Part shown: positions 42,655 to 52,595 of the stretch, one piece after another | Numbering within the stretch: position 1 is the stretch's first letter | Layout of the letters: the number at the start of each line of letters is the position of its first letter | NCBI RefSeq assembly: GCF_902141855.1 | Contig: NZ_CABFVH010000002.1 | Span: forward strand, 186,001 to 250,000 | DNA length: 64,000 nucleotides | DNA from: Methylobacterium dankookense | GTDB taxonomy: Bacteria > Pseudomonadota > Alphaproteobacteria > Rhizobiales > Beijerinckiaceae | Direction: 5' to 3' | Notes under the pieces: generated by a model | Told to the model about the DNA's origin: nothing | The model's database searches: none | What the model saw: the letters and a program-made list of their open reading frames with translations, nothing else | Translations under genes and position numbers: made by a program

Positions 42655-45135
42655 ATGAGCCCTCCCGACCCGGAACGCGCCAAGCTCGACGGGCGCGGCC
42701 CCGACCCGGACACCCGGGCGGCGGCGCGCGAGGCGGCCTCGGCCGCGCGCCAGCTCGGGCGGCAGCTCGCCATCCTGCTGGCGGGCTCGGTGCGCTGGGC
42801 CGCCCGCAGCTCCGGACGTGCGGCGGCCGGCGGCGCCGAGCGCCTGGGCGGCCTGCGCCGGCGGCTCGCGCGGCCGGCCTCGTCCGCCCCTTCGCCCGAC
42901 TCGGCCCCGGCCCGTTCCGCCGCGCCACCGCCCCGGCGGCCCGGGCGCTGGCGCAGGGCCGCCTTCGCCCTCGTCGCCCTGGTGGCGGTGCCGCTGCTCG
43001 CGCTCCTCGGCTATGTGCTCGCGGCCTTCCTCACCCTGCCGCCGCTCGGCTCCGTGACGACCGATCCGGGCAGCCGGGCGCTCACCGTCGAAGCCGATGA
43101 TGGGCGCGTCTTCGCCACCCGCGGCGTGTTCCGCGGCCAGCCGCTCACCGCCGCCGACCTGCCGCCCCACCTCGCCCAGGCGATCGTCGCCATCGAGGAC
43201 CGGCGCTTCTACAGCCATTGGGGCGTGGACCTGCGCGGCCTCGCGCGGGCGGCCTGGCGCAACGCGCTCGGCGGCGGCGTGCGCGAGGGCGGCTCCACCA
43301 TCACGCAGCAATATGTCCGCCTGACCTCGCTCTCCCAGGAGAAGACGCTCCGCCGCAAGATCCAGGAGGCCTTCCTGGCCCTGCGGGCCGAGAGCGAGAT
43401 GACGAAGAGCGACATCCTGCTCGGCTATCTCAACACCGCCTATTTCGGCGCCGGCGCCTACGGGGTCGACGCGGCGGCGCGGCGCTATTTCGGCAAGCCC
43501 GCCAAGCAGGTCAGCCTGCCCGAGGCGGCGATGCTGGCGGGGCTCGTGCGCGCGCCCTCGCAGCTCGCCCCCACCCGCAATTTCGGCGGCGCCAAGGAGC
43601 GCGCCGACGTGGTGCTCCAGGCCATGGTCGAGACCGGCGCCATCACGGCGAAGGAGGCCGATGCGGCGCGGACCAAGACCGTGACCCTGCGCACGCCCCC
43701 GGAGACGCCGCCCGGCGCCAACTACTTCCTCGACCTGGTGGCGGCCGACGCCAAGCGCCTCGCCGATACGGGCGGCGACGTCACCGTGCGCGCGACCCTC
43801 AACCTCGATCTGCAGAGCCTCGCCGAGGGCGTGATCGCCCGCCGCCTCGATGCGGAAGGGCAGAAGAAGAAGGCGAGCCAAGCCGCCCTCGTCGCCCTCT
43901 CGCCGCAAGGCGCGATCCTGGCGATGGTGGGCGGGCGCGACTACGAGGACAGCCAGTTCAACCGCGCCGTGCAGGCCAAGCGCCAGGCCGGCTCGCTGTT
44001 CAAGCTCTTCGTCTATCTCACCGCCTATTCGCAGGGCCTGAGCCCGGATTCCATGCTGGTCGACCGCCCGGTCCAGATCGGCGACTGGGAGCCGCAGAAC
44101 TCCAACAACCGCTTCCGCGGCGCGCTGCCCCTGCGCACCGCCTTCGCGCTCTCGGTGAACACCATCGCGGCGCAGCTCGGCGACGAACTCGGCATCCCGG
44201 CGGTGATCGCGACCGCGCGCAAGCTCGGCATCACCTCAGACCTGCCGAACGTGCCGAGCCTCGCGCTCGGCTCGGCCGAGGTGACGCTCCTCGAGATGAC
44301 CCGCGCCTATGCCGGCGTGCTCGCCAACCGCACGCCGCTGGAGACCTTCTCGATCCACGCGATCCGCGGCGCCCAGCCCCAGCCGCTCTACCTGCATCCC
44401 GACCCGGCCCAGACGGGCGGCCTGTCCGCCGACAGCCGCAGCATGATGCTCGATTCGCTCCAGGCCGTGGTCGATGGCGGCACTGGCAAGGCGGCGCGGG
44501 TGCCGGGCCTCGCGGTGGGCGGCAAGACCGGCACGACGCAGGATTACCGCGACGCCTGGTTCATCGGCATGACGCCGGACCTCGTGGTCGGGATCTGGGT
44601 GGGCAACGACGACAATTCCTCGATGAACCGGGTCGGCGGCGGCGACCTGCCGGCCGCGATGTTCCGCGACTTCGTGCAGCGCGCCTCCGCGCAGCTCGCC
44701 AAGGGCCGCAAGCGTCCCTCCGCCGCCCGTGCCGAGCCGGCCCCCGCGGTCCAGGCGGGGGCGCAGCCGACCGTGCAGCCCGGGATCCAGCCGCCCGCGC
44801 CGGTGCCGGTCGAGGCCTCGGCGGAGGCGCGCGGCGTGCCCGAGGTGATCGATACCGGCACCCTCTCCTTCCGTGGGCGCGTGGTCCGGCTCGCGGGCGT
44901 CGAGGGCGAGGGCGGCGCGCTCGCCCGCCAGCTCGCGCGCTACCTGCGCCGCCGCGAGGTGGTCTGCGCCACGGTCAGCGACGGCATGCGCTGCCGTATC
45001 GAGGGCGACGACCTCGCCGCGCTGATCCTCGCCGCCGGCGGCGCCCGGGCGAGCGAGAGCGCCCCGCCCGATCTCCTCGCCGCCGAGGAGCAGGCCCGCG
45101 CCGAGCGCGTCGGCCTGTGGGGGCGCGACCGCTGA
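42655..45135 (+). CDS. Class A penicillin-binding protein with C-terminal nuclease-like extension
   Basis: 826 residues. Cytoplasmic basic region, one membrane helix (FALVALVAVPLLALLGYVLA, near 105), then a GT51 glycosyltransferase domain (AIEDRRFYSHWGVD with catalytic Glu, REGGSTITQQYVRLTSLS) and a transpeptidase domain with SxxK in KRQAGSLFKLFVYLTAY (Ser near residue 446), SVN in LSVNTIAAQLG, and KTGT in VGGKTGTTQDYRDAWFIG. After a Pro/Ala/Gln linker (700-725) comes about 100 residues, EVIDTGTLSFRGRVVRLAGV to AEEQARAERVGLWGRDR, resembling a staphylococcal-nuclease OB fold without its catalytic residues. It polymerises and crosslinks peptidoglycan. Confidence 0.9.
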   Translation: MSPPDPERAKLDGRGPDPDTRAAAREAASAARQLGRQLAILLAGSVRWAARSSGRAAAGGAERLGGLRRRLARPASSAPSPDSAPARSAAPPPRRPGRWRRAAFALVALVAVPLLALLGYVLAAFLTLPPLGSVTTDPGSRALTVEADDGRVFATRGVFRGQPLTAADLPPHLAQAIVAIEDRRFYSHWGVDLRGLARAAWRNALGGGVREGGSTITQQYVRLTSLSQEKTLRRKIQEAFLALRAESEMTKSDILLGYLNTAYFGAGAYGVDAAARRYFGKPAKQVSLPEAAMLAGLVRAPSQLAPTRNFGGAKERADVVLQAMVETGAITAKEADAARTKTVTLRTPPETPPGANYFLDLVAADAKRLADTGGDVTVRATLNLDLQSLAEGVIARRLDAEGQKKKASQAALVALSPQGAILAMVGGRDYEDSQFNRAVQAKRQAGSLFKLFVYLTAYSQGLSPDSMLVDRPVQIGDWEPQNSNNRFRGALPLRTAFALSVNTIAAQLGDELGIPAVIATARKLGITSDLPNVPSLALGSAEVTLLEMTRAYAGVLANRTPLETFSIHAIRGAQPQPLYLHPDPAQTGGLSADSRSMMLDSLQAVVDGGTGKAARVPGLAVGGKTGTTQDYRDAWFIGMTPDLVVGIWVGNDDNSSMNRVGGGDLPAAMFRDFVQRASAQLAKGRKRPSAARAEPAPAVQAGAQPTVQPGIQPPAPVPVEASAEARGVPEVIDTGTLSFRGRVVRLAGVEGEGGALARQLARYLRRREVVCATVSDGMRCRIEGDDLAALILAAGGARASESAPPDLLAAEEQARAERVGLWGRDR

Positions 45136-45151
45136 ACGGCTGGCGGCAACC

Positions 45152-46621
45152 TCAGCGGAACGGCGGCTCGTCGAAGCTGCGCAGCTTGCGCGAGTGCAGG
45201 CCGTGGCGGTCGGCGCGCAGGATGTCGAGGGCGGCGAGACCGATCCGGAGATGCTCGCCCACCGCCCGCTCGTAGAAGGCGTTGGCCGCGCCCGGCAGCT
45301 TGATCTCGCCGTGGAGCGGCTTGTCCGAGATGCAGAGCAGCGTGCCGTAGGGCACGCGCAGGCGGTAGCCCTGCGCGGCGATGGTGCCGCTTTCCATGTC
45401 GACGCCGATGGCGCGGCTGAGGTTGATCACCCGGCGCTCCTGGCTGAAGCGCAGCTCCCAGTTGCGGTCGTCGTAGGTGACGACGGTGCCCGTGCGCAGG
45501 CGCCGCTTCAGGGCCTCGGCCCGCTCCCCCGTCACCTGGGCCGCGGCCGCCTGGAGGGCGAGCTGCACCTCGGCGAGCGCCGGCACCGGCACGTCGGTGG
45601 GAACGAGTGCGTCGAGGATGCGGTCGCGGCGCAGATAGCCGTGGGCCAGCACGTAGTCGCCCATGCGCTGCGACTGGCGCAGGCCGCCGCAATGGCCGAC
45701 CATCAGCCAGCAATGCGGGCGCAGCACCGCGAGATGGTCGGTGATCGTCTTCGCGTTCGAGGGGCCGACGCCGATATTGACCAGCGTCGTGCCCTGCATC
45801 GCGCCCTCCGCGTCGCGGGCGACGAGGTGGTAGGCCGGCATCTGGAACCGGTGCCAGGGCGAGGCCGCGATCAGCGCGTTGGGGTCGGCGCTCGCGGCCT
45901 CGTCCCGCCGCACGCGGATGTTGCCGGGCAGGATCATCTCCTCGAAGCCCTCCGCCCCCGAGGCGAGGCGCTCCAGCCCGTGGCGGATGAACTGGTCCAC
46001 GTAGCGGTGGTAGTTCGTCAGCAGGATCCAGGGCTGGACATGGCTCCAGTCGCAGCCCGTGTAGTGGACGAGGCGGCGGAGCGAGTAGTCGACCCGCACG
46101 GCGTCGAAGAGGGCGAGCGGGCGCGGCGCGTCACCCCGCTGCTCCCACAGGCCGTCGGCCACCTCGTCGCCCACCTGGGAGAGCAGCGGCACGGGGAAGA
46201 AGGCGGCGAGGTCCGCCCCGTCCGGCGTGCGCCGGCTCGGGCCGATGCCGGCTTCCAGCACGTAGGGATACGGGATCTCCTGCGCGCTCACGCCCACTTC
46301 GAGCGCGGCGCCGTAATCCTCCACCAGCGGGCGGAGCTGGTGGATCAGGTATTCGCGGAAATGCGCGGGCTGCGTCACCGTGGTGGCGTAGGTGCCCGGC
46401 ACCTGGAGCTTGCCGGTGGCGCGGCTGATCCGCGGCATCGGCCCGGTCGGGTGATAGGTGACGCGGATCTCGGGGTAGCGGAACTTCAGCCGCTCGGCCG
46501 CGTCCGGCGGCGGTCCGCCGTCGAGGTAGCGCGCCAGCGCCTCGCGCAGGGCCCGCGTCGCCTCCGCGTGCAGGGCGACCAGCCGGTCGACGGCGACCGG
46601 CACCTCCTCGACCGCCTCCAT
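45152..46621 (-). CDS. amn: AMP nucleosidase
   Basis: 489 residues. The N-terminal regulatory domain (YPEIRVTYHPTGPMPRISRA) and the C-terminal nucleoside phosphorylase-like domain (LVNIGVGPSNAKTITDHLAV, GTIAAQGYRLRVPYGTLLCI, ISDKPLHGEIKLPG) match the family throughout. It hydrolyses AMP to adenine and ribose-5-phosphate in adenylate balance. The ATG at 46621 has GAGGA upstream; a TTG 7 codons earlier is the alternative. It is convergent with the penicillin-binding protein and divergent from trmO, so it stands alone. Confidence 0.93.
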   Translation of the reverse strand: MEAVEEVPVAVDRLVALHAEATRALREALARYLDGGPPPDAAERLKFRYPEIRVTYHPTGPMPRISRATGKLQVPGTYATTVTQPAHFREYLIHQLRPLVEDYGAALEVGVSAQEIPYPYVLEAGIGPSRRTPDGADLAAFFPVPLLSQVGDEVADGLWEQRGDAPRPLALFDAVRVDYSLRRLVHYTGCDWSHVQPWILLTNYHRYVDQFIRHGLERLASGAEGFEEMILPGNIRVRRDEAASADPNALIAASPWHRFQMPAYHLVARDAEGAMQGTTLVNIGVGPSNAKTITDHLAVLRPHCWLMVGHCGGLRQSQRMGDYVLAHGYLRRDRILDALVPTDVPVPALAEVQLALQAAAAQVTGERAEALKRRLRTGTVVTYDDRNWELRFSQERRVINLSRAIGVDMESGTIAAQGYRLRVPYGTLLCISDKPLHGEIKLPGAANAFYERAVGEHLRIGLAALDILRADRHGLHSRKLRSFDEPPFR

Positions 46622-46719
46622 GGGGCGCAGTTCCTCGACCAAGCCGCTCTCCCGCTCGCATTCCGCCGGCCCATCCTATACCCGCGAGGACGGGGGCGGC
46701 ACCGGGAAAGCGGGCGGCG

Positions 46720-47229
46720 ATGAGCGGAGAAGCGGGCGGCGGGGACGGATTCGGGCTGCGGCCGGGCGAGCAGGCGGTGAGCCTGCCCGGGCGCTACGAT
46801 GCCGGCCTCCACTTCATCGGGCGCCTGCGCACGCCCTGGACCGAGCGCGGCGACTGCCCGAAGAACGGGTTGCAGACGGAGGCGGTCTGCACCGTCGAGG
46901 TCGATCCGGCCTATGCGGCCGGCCTCGCCAACGTCTCGGGCGCGAGCCACCTGATCCTGCTCTACTGGATGGACCGGGCCCCGCGCGGCCTGCTGGTCCA
47001 GCAGCCGCGCCACGCGGACGGCACCCGCGGCACCTTCTCCTTACGCTCCCCCGCCCGGCCGAACCCGATCGCCCTCTCGGTGGTGGAGCTTCTCGGCATC
47101 GCGGGCGCGACGCTCCACGTGCGCGGCCTCGACTGCCTCGACGGCACGCCGCTCCTCGACATCAAGCCCTACTACGCCTCGACCGATTCGAGGCCAGGGG
47201 CCACGGTGCAGCGGAGCGGCGCCCCCTGA
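46720..47229 (+). CDS. trmO: TrmO, tRNA m6t6A37 methyltransferase (UPF0066)
   Basis: 169 residues. Conserved segments are FIGRLRTPWTERGDCPKNG, SHLILLYWMDRA, DGTRGTFSLRSPARPNPIAL and GLDCLDGTPLLDIKPYY, the last being the TrmO signature. The family methylates N6 of t6A at position 37 of threonine tRNAs using SAM. Family members are often annotated TsaA or YaeB. The stop directly abuts the convergent RND permease stop. Some UPF0066 proteins have other roles, so the exact reaction is likely but unverified. Confidence 0.85.
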   Translation: MSGEAGGGDGFGLRPGEQAVSLPGRYDAGLHFIGRLRTPWTERGDCPKNGLQTEAVCTVEVDPAYAAGLANVSGASHLILLYWMDRAPRGLLVQQPRHADGTRGTFSLRSPARPNPIALSVVELLGIAGATLHVRGLDCLDGTPLLDIKPYYASTDSRPGATVQRSGAP

Positions 47230-50200
47230 TCACCCGGCCTTCGGCGGCCGGATCCGGTAGCAGCCGACATAGAGGGCCGGCAGGAAGAGCAGCGTGAGCA
47301 GGGTCGCCGCCAGGATGCCGCCGATCATCGCGTAGGCCATCGGGCCCCAGAACACCTCGCGGGCGATCGGGATCAGGCCGAGGCTCGCCGCCGCCGCGGT
47401 GAGCAGGATCGGGCGCATGCGGTGGCGCGTGGCCTCGACCACCGCGTCCCAGGGCGCAAGCCCTTCCGCCTCGCATTCCTCGATCTGGCTCACCAGGATC
47501 ACGGCGTTGCGCACGATGATGCCGATCAGCGCCAGGATGCCGAGGATCGCCACGAAGCCCATCGGCTTGTCGAACAGGAGCAGCGCCGGCACCACGCCGA
47601 TGAGCCCGAGCGGCGCAACCGAGAAGACCAGCAGGAGCTTGCCCACGCTCTGGAGCTGCACCATCAGGAAGAAGGCCATGGTGAGCAGCATCACCGGCAC
47701 CACCGCGGCGATCGGGCCCTGGCCCTTGGCCGATTCCTCCACCTCGCCGCCGGTCTCCAGGGTGTAGCCCTCGGGCAGGGCCTTCATGAAGGCGTCCATG
47801 TCCGGCTGGAGCGCGGCCACCACGGTCGGCGGCTGCGTCGTGTCCATGATCGCGGCGCGCACCGTGATCGTCGCCACGCGGTTGCGGCGCCAGACGATCG
47901 GCTGCTCCAGGTCGTAGTCGAGCTTGGCGAAGGCCAGGAGCGGCACCACCGTGCCGTTGGACAGCCCCACCTGCAGGCTCTGCAGCGTGTCGAGGGAGGT
48001 GCGCTCGATGGCGCGCGCCCGGCCGACCACGTTCACGAGGTAGATCGAATCGCGCACCTGCGTGATCGCGGTGCCGCCGACGACGCCGTTGAGGATGCCG
48101 GCGATGTCCTGGCTGGTCACGCCGAGCTGGCGCGCCTTGTCCTGCTGGATCTCGACGCGCAGCACCTTGCCGGGCTCGTTCCAGTCGAGGGTCGGCACGG
48201 CGACGTGCGGGTTCTTCGCGATCACGTTGGCGAGGCCGAGCGCGTGCTCGCGCAGCGCCTGGATGTCCGGGCCGGAGAGCCGGTACTGGATCGGGCGGCC
48301 GACCGGGGGGCCGAGGGAGAGCGGGTTCACGAAGACGTCGGTGCCGACGAACTCCGTCTTGCCGATCTCCTCCAGCCGCGTGAACACCCGCTCGCGCGCC
48401 TCCAGCGACTTCGTCACCACGACGATCTGGCCGAAGAAGGCGTTGTCGAGCTGCTGGTCGAGGGGCAGGTAGAAGCGCACCGCGCCCTGGCCGACATAGG
48501 ACGACCAGCGCTCGATATCGGGATCCCCCTTCAGCTTCTCCTCGAAGCGGTCCATCTGCGCCTTGGTCTCGGCGATGGTCGCGTTCTGCGGCAGCGTGAG
48601 GTCGACCAGGATCTCGGTGCGATCGGACGACGGGAAGAACTGCTGCTGGACGTGGCCCATGCCGACGATCGCCGCGCCCATCAGCGCGACGCAGACCACG
48701 ACCGTGGTCCAGCGGAAGCGCATGGCGAGCCGCAGGACGGCGAGGAAGCCGCGGCCGAGCCGGCCCGGCTCGTGGGCATGCGCCTTCATCTTCGTGGGCA
48801 GCATCGCCACGCCGATCAGCGGCGCGAACAGCACAGCCACGATCCACGAGACGAGGAGCGAGGCCGCGATCACCACGAAGAGCGAGTAGGTGTACTCGCC
48901 CGCCGACGAGCCGTTGAAGCCGATGGGCAGGAAGCCCGCCACCGTCACCAGCGTGCCCGTCAGCATCGGGAAGGCGGTGGAGGTGTAGGCGTAGGTCGCC
49001 GCCTTCCTCAGCGTGTCGCCGAGTTCCAGTCGCGCGACCATCATCTCGACGGTGATCATCGCGTCGTCGACGAGGAGGCCCAACGCGATGATGAGGGCGC
49101 CGAGCGAGATGCGCTGCAGCGTCACGTCCATGATCTGCATGACCACGAAGACGATGGCGAGCACGAGGGGGATCGACAGGCTGACCACGAGGCCGGCCCG
49201 GACGCCGAGGCTGATGAAGCTGACCGCGAGCACGATCACCACCGCCTCGACCAGCGCCTTGGTGAAGCCGCCGACCGCCTCCTCGACGATCTTCGGCTGG
49301 TCCGAGACCAGATGGATGCCGACGCCGATCGGGAGCTTCTCCTCGATCAGCCGCATGCGCGTCTTCAGGTCCTCGCCGAAATGCAGGAGGTTGGCGCCCG
49401 GCCGCATGGCGATGGCGAGGCCGATCGCCGGCTTGCCGTCGACCCGGAACATGGCGGCCGGGGGATCCTCGTAGCCGCGCGAGATCTCCGCCACGTCCGA
49501 CAGGCGGAAGAAGCGGTCGTTGACGCGCAGGTTGATGTCGAGGAGCGATTCCTCGGAGGCGAACTGCCCGCTCACCCGCACCGAGACGCGCTCCGGCCCG
49601 GCCTGGACGACGCCCGAGGCCGTCACCGCGTTCTGGGTCTGGAGGGTCTTGATGAGCTGGTTGAAGTCGATGCCGTAGCCCGCGAGCTTGCGGGTGGCGA
49701 AGTCGAGGTAGATCACCTCCTTCTGGGTGCCGAGCAGCAAGGTCTTGCCGATGTTCGGCACCTTCAGGATCTCGGTGCGCACGCCCTCGACGTAGTCGCG
49801 CAATTGCCGGTGGGTCAGGCCGTCCGCCGTGAAGGCGTAGACGTTGCCGTAGACGTCGCCGAACTCGTCGTTGAAGAACGGGCCCTGCACCCCTTGCGGG
49901 AACCGGCTCTGGATGTCGCCGAGGCGCTTCCTCACCTGGTAGAAGGCGGGCTGGATCTCCTCCTTCTTCGTGGTGTCGCGGAACTGTACGAACACCGTCG
50001 CCTGGCCGGGCGTGGTGTAGCTCCTCACGTAGTCGAGGGCATTGATCTGCTGCACCTCCTTCTCGATCCGGTCGGTCACCTGCTCGAGGGTGTCGCCGAT
50101 CGTGGCGCCGGGCCAGACGGCCTGCACGACCATGGTCTTGATCGCGAAGGGCGGGTCCTCCTCGCGGCCGAGCTTGGTGTAGGCGAGCGCGCCCGCGAGC

Positions 50201-50337
50201 AGGCTGATCCCCATCAGGAACCAGACGAAGGAGCGGTGCGCGAGCGCCCATTCGGACAGGTTGAAGCCGGTCTCGTGCCGGTCCTTCTCGGGCTGGCCTT
50301 GCGTCTCGCGGCCGGTCGTGTCGGTGGGAGCGTGCAT
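47230..50337 (-). CDS. RND efflux permease (AcrB/MexB-like)
   Basis: 1035 residues. Twelve transmembrane helices with two large periplasmic porter loops are expected from the family; an early cytoplasmic segment ends in the TM1 helix ALAHRSFVWFLMGISLLAGA. RND motifs are KEEIQPAFYQVRKRLGDIQS, SLGALIIALGLLVDDAMITV with the TM4 Asp pair, and ILGILALIGIIVRNAVILVS in the C half. It exports amphiphiles or other toxic compounds using proton motive force. The start is ATG 50337 overlapping the preceding adaptor's stop (TGATG). No outer membrane channel gene is adjacent. Two adaptors precede it in the same operon. Confidence 0.93.
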   Translation of the reverse strand: MHAPTDTTGRETQGQPEKDRHETGFNLSEWALAHRSFVWFLMGISLLAGALAYTKLGREEDPPFAIKTMVVQAVWPGATIGDTLEQVTDRIEKEVQQINALDYVRSYTTPGQATVFVQFRDTTKKEEIQPAFYQVRKRLGDIQSRFPQGVQGPFFNDEFGDVYGNVYAFTADGLTHRQLRDYVEGVRTEILKVPNIGKTLLLGTQKEVIYLDFATRKLAGYGIDFNQLIKTLQTQNAVTASGVVQAGPERVSVRVSGQFASEESLLDINLRVNDRFFRLSDVAEISRGYEDPPAAMFRVDGKPAIGLAIAMRPGANLLHFGEDLKTRMRLIEEKLPIGVGIHLVSDQPKIVEEAVGGFTKALVEAVVIVLAVSFISLGVRAGLVVSLSIPLVLAIVFVVMQIMDVTLQRISLGALIIALGLLVDDAMITVEMMVARLELGDTLRKAATYAYTSTAFPMLTGTLVTVAGFLPIGFNGSSAGEYTYSLFVVIAASLLVSWIVAVLFAPLIGVAMLPTKMKAHAHEPGRLGRGFLAVLRLAMRFRWTTVVVCVALMGAAIVGMGHVQQQFFPSSDRTEILVDLTLPQNATIAETKAQMDRFEEKLKGDPDIERWSSYVGQGAVRFYLPLDQQLDNAFFGQIVVVTKSLEARERVFTRLEEIGKTEFVGTDVFVNPLSLGPPVGRPIQYRLSGPDIQALREHALGLANVIAKNPHVAVPTLDWNEPGKVLRVEIQQDKARQLGVTSQDIAGILNGVVGGTAITQVRDSIYLVNVVGRARAIERTSLDTLQSLQVGLSNGTVVPLLAFAKLDYDLEQPIVWRRNRVATITVRAAIMDTTQPPTVVAALQPDMDAFMKALPEGYTLETGGEVEESAKGQGPIAAVVPVMLLTMAFFLMVQLQSVGKLLLVFSVAPLGLIGVVPALLLFDKPMGFVAILGILALIGIIVRNAVILVSQIEECEAEGLAPWDAVVEATRHRMRPILLTAAAASLGLIPIAREVFWGPMAYAMIGGILAATLLTLLFLPALYVGCYRIRPPKAG

Positions 50338-51428
50338 CACAGCGCCTCGTCGGACAGCCGGACCGTCTGGCCCTCGCTCAGGGAATGCGCGCCGGCCACG
50401 ACCACGCGCTCTCCGGGATTCAGCCCCGCCTTCAGGGCGACGCGCTCGGCCTTGCGCTCGGCCACCGTCACGGCGCGCCGCGTCACGTGCGCGCCGTCGC
50501 CGTCCACCACCCAGACGGAATCCTTCCCCGCCTCGCTGAGGAGCGCGGTCGCCGGCAGGTAGATGCGCGGCTCCACCGGGCGCGTCAGGACCACCGTGAT
50601 GGTGGTGCCGAGGCGGAAGGCGGTGGGCGGATCCTGCAGGGCCATGCGGATGCGCCGGGTGCGGGTGCTGGCATCGGCGAAGGGCGCGACCTCGCGCACG
50701 GTGCCGATCGCGGTCACGTCCGGCGCGCTCTGGAGGGCGACGGTGAAGCGCCCGTCCTTCGGCATGGCGCCGACGAGCTCCTCGGGGATGTCGACCACCG
50801 CCTCGCGCACCTCGGGCCGGGCCACCGTCACCACGGTCTGGCCGGCCGAGAGGTCCTGGCCGACTTCGGCGCGACGCTCGGTGACGACGCCGTCGAAATC
50901 CGCCTTCAGCTCGGTATAGCCGATCTGGTCGCGGGCCTTCTTCAAGCTCGCCTGCGCCTGGGCGAGGCGGGCCTGGGCGGTGTCGCGGTTGGCCACCGCC
51001 GCGTCGAGCTGGGCCTGGGTGACGTTGCCGCCCTCCATCAGGCGGCGGGTGCGCGCCTCGGTGGCGACCGCGTTCTCGGTCTGGGCGCGGGCATCGGACA
51101 CATCCGCCTCGGCGCGGGTCAGCGCGTAGCGCGGCACTATCGGGTCGAGGGCGGCGAGGCGCTGGCCGCGCTTCACGAGGTCGCCGACCGTGACGTCGCG
51201 GGCGACCACCCGGCCGCCGATCTGGAAGCCGAGCTGCGACTGGTAGCGCGGCTCCACGGTGCCCGCGAAGGGCCCGAAGCGCACCGTGTCGACGGATTTC
51301 GCCACCGTGTAGAGCACGGGGCGGATGGGGGGCGCCTCGGCCTTGTCGCCCGTCTCATCCTTGCAGGCGGAGAGCGCGGCGAGAAGCGCGGCGGCGAGCG
51401 CCGTCCGCTGCGGGTTGGGGAGCCTCAT
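50337..51428 (-). CDS. RND periplasmic adaptor, lipoprotein, second of two
   Basis: 363 residues. Starts RLPNPQRTALAAALLAALSA followed by Cys (LSAC lipobox), so a lipoprotein. A flanking beta-lipoyl/hairpin (RYQSQLGFQIGGRVVARDVT, ALDPIVPRYALTRAEADVSD) and beta-barrel ending SEGQTVRLSDEAL follow, typical of the membrane fusion family. It brings the permease to the outer membrane factor. Both its start and stop overlap neighbours, so it sits in a tight operon between adaptor 1 and the permease. Confidence 0.9.
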   Translation of the reverse strand: MRLPNPQRTALAAALLAALSACKDETGDKAEAPPIRPVLYTVAKSVDTVRFGPFAGTVEPRYQSQLGFQIGGRVVARDVTVGDLVKRGQRLAALDPIVPRYALTRAEADVSDARAQTENAVATEARTRRLMEGGNVTQAQLDAAVANRDTAQARLAQAQASLKKARDQIGYTELKADFDGVVTERRAEVGQDLSAGQTVVTVARPEVREAVVDIPEELVGAMPKDGRFTVALQSAPDVTAIGTVREVAPFADASTRTRRIRMALQDPPTAFRLGTTITVVLTRPVEPRIYLPATALLSEAGKDSVWVVDGDGAHVTRRAVTVAERKAERVALKAGLNPGERVVVAGAHSLSEGQTVRLSDEAL

Positions 51429-52579
51429 CGCACGGTCTCCGCGACGGTGACGGTCTGGCCGGGGCGCAGGAACTGGATGCCGGCCACCACGACCTCCTCG
51501 CCGGCCGTGACGCCGGAGGCGAGCGCGATCGAATCCGGCCCGTAGCGCTCGATGGCGACGGCGCGCGGGCTGACCGTCCCGCCCTTCGGCTCGCGGATCC
51601 AGACCGCGGGATGGCCGCGCCAGCGGTAGAGCGCCGACCACGGCAGGACCACGGCCTTGCGCGGCTTCCAGCGCCCGCGCCCGATCACCACGCTTCCCAG
51701 AGACATGGCCGGCGGCGTCTGCGCGATGCCGACCTTCACCCGCACCGTGCCCGAGGCCGGATCGACGCTCGGCGCGATCTCGCGCACCGTGCCGGTCGTG
51801 GTCACGGACGGGTCGGCCTGAAGCGTCACCTCGACCCGGTTGGAGGCCGGCGGGGCGGCGAGCAGCGCCTCGTAGACGTTGAAGACCGCGTCGCGCGGCC
51901 CGTCCTGCGCCACGGCTAGCACCGATTGCCCGGCCTGGACCACCTGGCCCGTCTCGAGCGAGCGGCTCAGCACGATGCCGGTCACGCCGGCCTTCAGGTC
52001 GGTATAGGAGAACTGCTCCTGCGCGGTGCCCAGCGAGGCCTTGGCCGAATCGACCGCGGCCTGGGCGCCGCGCAGCTCCTGCTCGGCGTTGTCGAAGGCC
52101 GGCCGCGTCGTGTAGCCGCTCTGCATCAGTGATTGCTGGCGCTGGAAGCTGAGCTTTCCTTGCGTCAGCCGCGCCTCGGCCGAGGTCAGGGCGGCCTCGG
52201 CATTGGCGAGGTTCGCACGCTGCTCCTGCGGATCGAGCCGGGCGAGCACCTGATCGGCGGTGACGTGGTCGCCGACCTCGACGAGACGCTCGGCGATCTT
52301 GCCGTTGGTGCGGAACGAGACGTTCGTCTGCGCCTGGGCCTGGATGTCGCCGGTGATCACCGCCTCGGACGCCACGGAGCTTTCCGCGGCGATCGCGGTC
52401 CGCACCAGCGTCTGCGCCTTCAGCGGCACCTCGTCGGCCAGGGCCCCACGGGGCACCAGCAGGGCCGCGCCGGGCGCGAATGCGCCGAGCGCACAGAGAT
52501 GCAGGAGGGCCGCGGATGATATGGTTACGGCCCGGGAAGCTGTCGTCACCGCCGATTCTCCCTTTCGCGCCGCAGCCAT
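51425..52579 (-). CDS. RND periplasmic adaptor, first of two
   Basis: 384 residues from ATG 52579, giving a signal peptide (TISSAALLHLCALGAFAPGA) cut near ALADEV. The beta-lipoyl motif (VSFRTNGKIAERLVEVGDHV), the alpha-hairpin and the barrel (GTVRVKVGIAQTPPAMSLGS) follow. A longer open frame starting at 52633 would run through the operator at 52596-52609, so the shorter start is preferred. Although it shares the fold of the next gene, the two adaptors are only moderately similar. Two adaptors for one permease occur in some RND systems and may give a hexamer of heterodimers. Confidence 0.88.
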   Translation of the reverse strand: MAAARKGESAVTTASRAVTISSAALLHLCALGAFAPGAALLVPRGALADEVPLKAQTLVRTAIAAESSVASEAVITGDIQAQAQTNVSFRTNGKIAERLVEVGDHVTADQVLARLDPQEQRANLANAEAALTSAEARLTQGKLSFQRQQSLMQSGYTTRPAFDNAEQELRGAQAAVDSAKASLGTAQEQFSYTDLKAGVTGIVLSRSLETGQVVQAGQSVLAVAQDGPRDAVFNVYEALLAAPPASNRVEVTLQADPSVTTTGTVREIAPSVDPASGTVRVKVGIAQTPPAMSLGSVVIGRGRWKPRKAVVLPWSALYRWRGHPAVWIREPKGGTVSPRAVAIERYGPDSIALASGVTAGEEVVVAGIQFLRPGQTVTVAETVR

Positions 52580-52595
52580 ATCCGCTAGATTACCG

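Noticed and set aside
47422..50562. 1046-codon plus-strand open frame
   Set aside because: Shadow of the RND permease on the other strand; no start site or motif.
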